Assembly (NCBI GenBank): GCA_011317545.1
Contig: WUJK01000008.1
Coordinates: forward strand, 186,001-250,000
Direction of reading: 5' to 3'
Source: Coniella vitis
Lineage: Eukaryota > Ascomycota > Sordariomycetes > Diaporthales > Schizoparmaceae
Length of the DNA: 64,000 nt
The translations under genes were made by a program, and so were the position numbers. Shown here in pieces: positions 62,596 through 64,000 of the stretch. The notes under the pieces were generated by a model. The model had not been told where the DNA came from. It did not search any database and saw only the letters and a program-made list of their open reading frames with translations. Within the stretch, counting starts at the first letter, position 1. The number at the start of each line of letters is the position of its first letter.

Positions 62596-63414
62596 ATGAG
62601 CGATGATCTCGAGGAGGGAGGAAAGCAGTGCTCGTCGGGTAGAGTCAAAGGAAGGGTTGGGTTTCATCCACCTCTGACCAGAGTGAAAGATCAGTATCTT
62701 TCACTAGGTCGCACGGTCGATCATGAGCTCAACAAGCTTCTTGCGAAACTGAATGGCATAACTAGGACTAGTAGCACAAGGTTCTGCCCTTGCCTATGGT
62801 CGCTGTATGATGTACCAACCCACACACAGATATCTGCTGAGTGGAAAGTGAGGCAAGATTTGCACTATACTGCTTTTAAGAATATATGGGCTGTATATCC
62901 ACAATACTGCATTATGTATCCTTTGTTTTCTGTTGTATGCACTTGTGCAAGTCTGTGTTACGGTACAATGAGCATTTCTTCCAGGTTCAAGCTTGACTGC
63001 CGTCCAGAAGGAGCGCGTCAACGGTTGATAGAGAGCTATGGCTCTCCGGAGTGCTCATCAAAATGTTACTCATATATTGATACGCCATTGAGCATTACAA
63101 AGTCGTGTCGTGGGGCTATCTCTCTCACCTTTTTGACGGTTATTCATATGCTATGTCCTGAACCCTTTCCCCGGGCTACCCTCTGCTTTATAGTCCTGTT
63201 TTTAACAGTTCTTGATGGCTTTGTATATGTCACATTGGACTCGCGGAGTCGAGCCGTTGTAGATACCTGGAATGCACATCAACACAGTAGGCTGTCTATC
63301 CAAGTCCGTGGGTATGCTATAATGGCGGGATCGGTAGATTACGGCACCCCAAAGGATATTGATTCCACATGGAAGATTCCGATATGTACATCATTCCCGG
63401 AACTCGTCACATGA
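62596..63414 (+). CDS. Orphan open reading frame, 272 codons (doubtful)
   Basis: An ATG-initiated open frame ends with TGA. The product is Cys-rich with one hydrophobic stretch around residues 195-210, but it has no motif I recognise and no clear codon bias. The local composition is like the surrounding spacer. It may be a chance open frame or a rapidly evolving gene. Confidence 0.18.
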   Translation: MSDDLEEGGKQCSSGRVKGRVGFHPPLTRVKDQYLSLGRTVDHELNKLLAKLNGITRTSSTRFCPCLWSLYDVPTHTQISAEWKVRQDLHYTAFKNIWAVYPQYCIMYPLFSVVCTCASLCYGTMSISSRFKLDCRPEGARQRLIESYGSPECSSKCYSYIDTPLSITKSCRGAISLTFLTVIHMLCPEPFPRATLCFIVLFLTVLDGFVYVTLDSRSRAVVDTWNAHQHSRLSIQVRGYAIMAGSVDYGTPKDIDSTWKIPICTSFPELVT

Positions 63415-64000
63415 CTGACACTCCTTAGTCTGGAGTATATATGAGTATTTTCCAAAGGTGTTGAGCACAATCTGTGGCTTAGGAACCGCTGTTTATACAC
63501 ACTCAAGTGTTTCCGTGTGATACCAAACCCAGCCGTCGGATCAAGCTCGTACACTGCTTCATGTCTCAAACATTGCCAAGGACATCGAACTCTAGCATCT
63601 GAAATCGGCAGTAAATACCTTCTGTAATTACTCAAGATGGGCGTTGGCATTTCTGGAGAGGGTCCCACTCAATCAAGTGTGAATTCAAATATGTGAGTCA
63701 AGACCGGCCTTGATGCGTGGTCCAAGGCAAGATCTCATAGCCAAGGACTGGATTATCTGGACTTTTCGGTTTCCCTTTCGATATAAAGAACTTAACTATG
63801 GTAAGAGCTGTGAGGCACTCCTTCTTGTCCTCTCATGGCGCCACTTTGCGATTGCAGCTGGCTGCTCTGTGGTAAGAGAATCATTAGTCTACATGCGTGG
63901 CTTGCGGAATGACTAGGTCGTAGAGTGGGTGTTCATCCACTCGAGTGTGAAGTTTATACATGACTATGAACATGGTAAATAAATCAATCAAATGGAATGT

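Larger units (their letters stand above)
59907..64000. other. Right-end spacer downstream of agd3
   Basis: About 4 kb of lower GC than the genes, with agd3 3' sequence first, a poly-G run (61516-61532) and no convincing gene. The only long open frame is listed separately. Confidence 0.5.

Noticed and set aside
1..64000. tRNA or rRNA genes
   Set aside because: I looked for TΨC-like GGTTCGANTCC boxes and paired acceptor stems in the spacers and saw none that form a complete cloverleaf. A tRNAscan/Infernal run would settle this.

Overview
The window is nuclear DNA of a filamentous ascomycete (Pezizomycotina). Genes are GC-rich, with short spliceosomal introns carrying GTRNGT donors, CTRAC/CTGAC branch sites and AG acceptors. 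Spacers are long, and one AT-rich block is mutated in the manner of repeat-induced point mutation (RIP). A Sordariomycete, possibly Hypocreales, is likely, but I cannot name the species.

The centre of the window (about 6.6-59.9 kb) is a five-gene locus whose products match the galactosaminogalactan (GAG) exopolysaccharide cluster described in Aspergillus fumigatus. In order these are gtb3 (giant membrane GT4 synthase, minus strand), uge3 (UDP-Glc/GlcNAc 4-epimerase, plus), sph3 (spherulin-4/GH135 hydrolase, minus), ega3 (membrane-anchored GH114 endo-galactosaminidase, minus) and agd3 (secreted CE18 deacetylase, plus). Known roles: Uge3 makes UDP-Gal and UDP-GalNAc; Gtb3 polymerises and probably exports the chain; Agd3 deacetylates GalNAc residues so the polymer becomes cationic and adhesive; Sph3 and Ega3 cleave it during biosynthesis or remodelling. 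The locus is stretched over about 53 kb by gene-poor spacers. It has two head-to-head pairs (gtb3/uge3 and ega3/agd3).

Between sph3 and ega3 lies an 11.3-kb element (39,634-50,932) with 49-bp terminal inverted repeats, flanked by TA. Its interior has lost almost every CpA and TpG dinucleotide, so it looks like a dead, heavily RIPed DNA transposon. It ends only 268 bp upstream of the sph3 start codon.

The left flank carries a partial RGG-box protein gene at the window edge and a GH94 phosphorylase gene, both on the minus strand. A small cysteine-rich secreted protein gene lies between uge3 and sph3. The right end (about 59.9-64 kb) has no gene I can support firmly. Gene models were spliced by hand from donor, branch and acceptor sites and checked for reading phase. 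Family calls are from recognised motifs, not database searches.
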